6,275 nt of DNA from Clostridiales bacterium. GTDB lineage: Bacteria; Bacillota; Clostridia; Lachnospirales; Lachnospiraceae. A program made the position numbers and the translations under genes. Position 1 is the stretch's first letter. Each line of letters starts with the position of its first letter. The notes under the pieces were generated by a model. It worked only from the letters and a program-made list of their open reading frames with translations. It did no database searches and was not told where the DNA came from. The DNA is taken from positions 4,704 through 10,978 of the forward strand of contig DYCJ01000022.1 in assembly GCA_019418195.1 (NCBI GenBank), written 5' to 3'. This document shows positions 5,741-6,275 of the stretch, piece after piece.

Positions 5741-5781
5741 GAAGAGGCGGCTGTACAAAAGATCAGTGCAGCTGCCTCTTC
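5741..5781. terminator. Strong hairpin between convergent genes, probable bidirectional terminator
   Basis: GAAGAGGCGGCTG (5741-5753) pairs with CAGCTGCCTCTTC (5769-5781), 13 pairs with one G-U. Three more (5754-5756 with 5766-5768) leave a 9-nt loop. It begins 8 bp after the regulator stop codon. The right flank TGTAGTGTTTTC is only moderately T-rich, and the left flank read on the other strand (CATGATCATTATTTG) is also only partly so; termination is therefore likely but not certain. The right arm and loop include the last codons and stop (5763-5765) of the convergent PHP gene. Confidence 0.72.
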
Positions 5782-6275
5782 TGTAGTGTTTTCAATATAT
5801 CCGGTATAGAGCCTGACTCTGCATAAAGCTGATGCTCCGGTTCGTGGATGTCCTCAAGGTAATGTGCGTCAGAGCAGCAGATCACATTACATTTCTCAAA
5901 ATACGGATGTTCCCGGCGGATCTGGTGAAGATGGCTGAAATCGTGGAATTCCGCGCAGGAAAATGTGCTTCCGGGAGGAACAAATCCGAGATTGGAGAGC
6001 AGGCTTGTAGAAGTCTTATCTACATGCGCCGGGTAAGCGGTGCCGCGGAATGCGCTTACCAGCGAAAATACGTCATCAAAGGAAACAGATGCTGCACTGA
6101 TGAGCAGGTTGTCTACGGTATCGACTATTTCATCTTTTTCGTTCATGATCTGCTGTTTCCCGAAGATATCCTCGCGGTTTGGAACAGGCAGCAGCTTTTT
6201 GTATATAAAGGCATCAAACGAGAGGGCGTCCTCAAGTGTCGGAAACAGACAGATCACATGGACCTCTTCCTGTGT
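5763..6275 (-). CDS. PHP-domain metal-dependent phosphoesterase, C-terminal 170 residues (5' end outside window)
   Basis: The reading frame is open from the right edge (first visible residues TQEEVHVICLFPTLEDA) to TGA at 5765-5763, so the start codon lies beyond the window; a GTG at 6257 is internal, since coding sequence with clear family character continues upstream. The PHP superfamily hydrolyses phosphoesters with a metal cluster bound by histidines and acidic residues. Visible elements are the EEVH motif (usually part of GxExT..EVH), the FPAHVD-like segment AYPAHVDK, NLGFVPPGSTF, and the C-terminal CCSDAHYLEDI with the metal-binding Asp-His pair. The N-terminal HxH and TDH motifs cannot be seen. 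The gene is convergent with the two-component operon and shares its terminator hairpin. The physiological substrate is unknown; proteins of this group are often annotated only as PHP domain-containing. It is not the DNA polymerase III PHP domain, because the chain ends shortly after SDAHY. Confidence 0.88.
   Translation of the reverse strand, partial: TQEEVHVICLFPTLEDALSFDAFIYKKLLPVPNREDIFGKQQIMNEKDEIVDTVDNLLISAASVSFDDVFSLVSAFRGTAYPAHVDKTSTSLLSNLGFVPPGSTFSCAEFHDFSHLHQIRREHPYFEKCNVICCSDAHYLEDIHEPEHQLYAESGSIPDILKTLQKRQLH

Overview
The window looks like a chromosomal stretch from an anaerobic Gram-positive bacterium of the class Clostridia, most likely a gut-type Lachnospiraceae. This is inferred from protein style, strong AGGAG/AAAGGA ribosome binding sites, tight gene packing and the gene content. 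No species can be named from the sequence alone.

Layout. (1) Positions 1-1405 are the tail of a cobalamin (B12) biosynthesis cluster on the + strand: the C-terminus of CobU, a complete CbiC/CobH methylmutase, and a short precorrin-2 dehydrogenase-type (SirC/CysG N-terminal) protein. (2) Positions 1406-1663 are non-coding. They hold a large nested inverted repeat that folds into a branched shape (about 1410-1501), then a near-consensus sigma-A promoter (TTGCCA, 17 nt, TATAAT) and a leader with a compact hairpin just before the next ribosome binding site. (3) Positions 1664-3226 encode a PutP-type sodium:proline symporter. (4) Positions 3315-5732 hold a short membrane peptide ORF, about 165 bp of unassigned sequence, and an overlapping two-component pair: a KdpD-like histidine kinase without the large cytosolic KdpD N-terminus, and a KdpE/OmpR-type response regulator. 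(5) A strong hairpin follows the regulator and overlaps the 3' end of a convergent PHP-domain phosphoesterase gene that runs off the right edge on the - strand.

How the parts relate. The B12 genes form one pathway unit that ends here. PutP and the KdpDE-like pair are both plausibly linked to osmotic and ion balance (proline and potassium), but the sequence shows only adjacency. No clear terminator separates putP from the downstream genes, so read-through is possible. The kinase is not next to kdpFABC within the window, so its target genes are unknown.

I found no rRNA, tRNA, CRISPR array, transposase or phage gene. The best candidates for something not well described are the branched inverted repeat at 1410-1501 and the small membrane ORF with the possibly decayed sequence behind it at 3315-3583.
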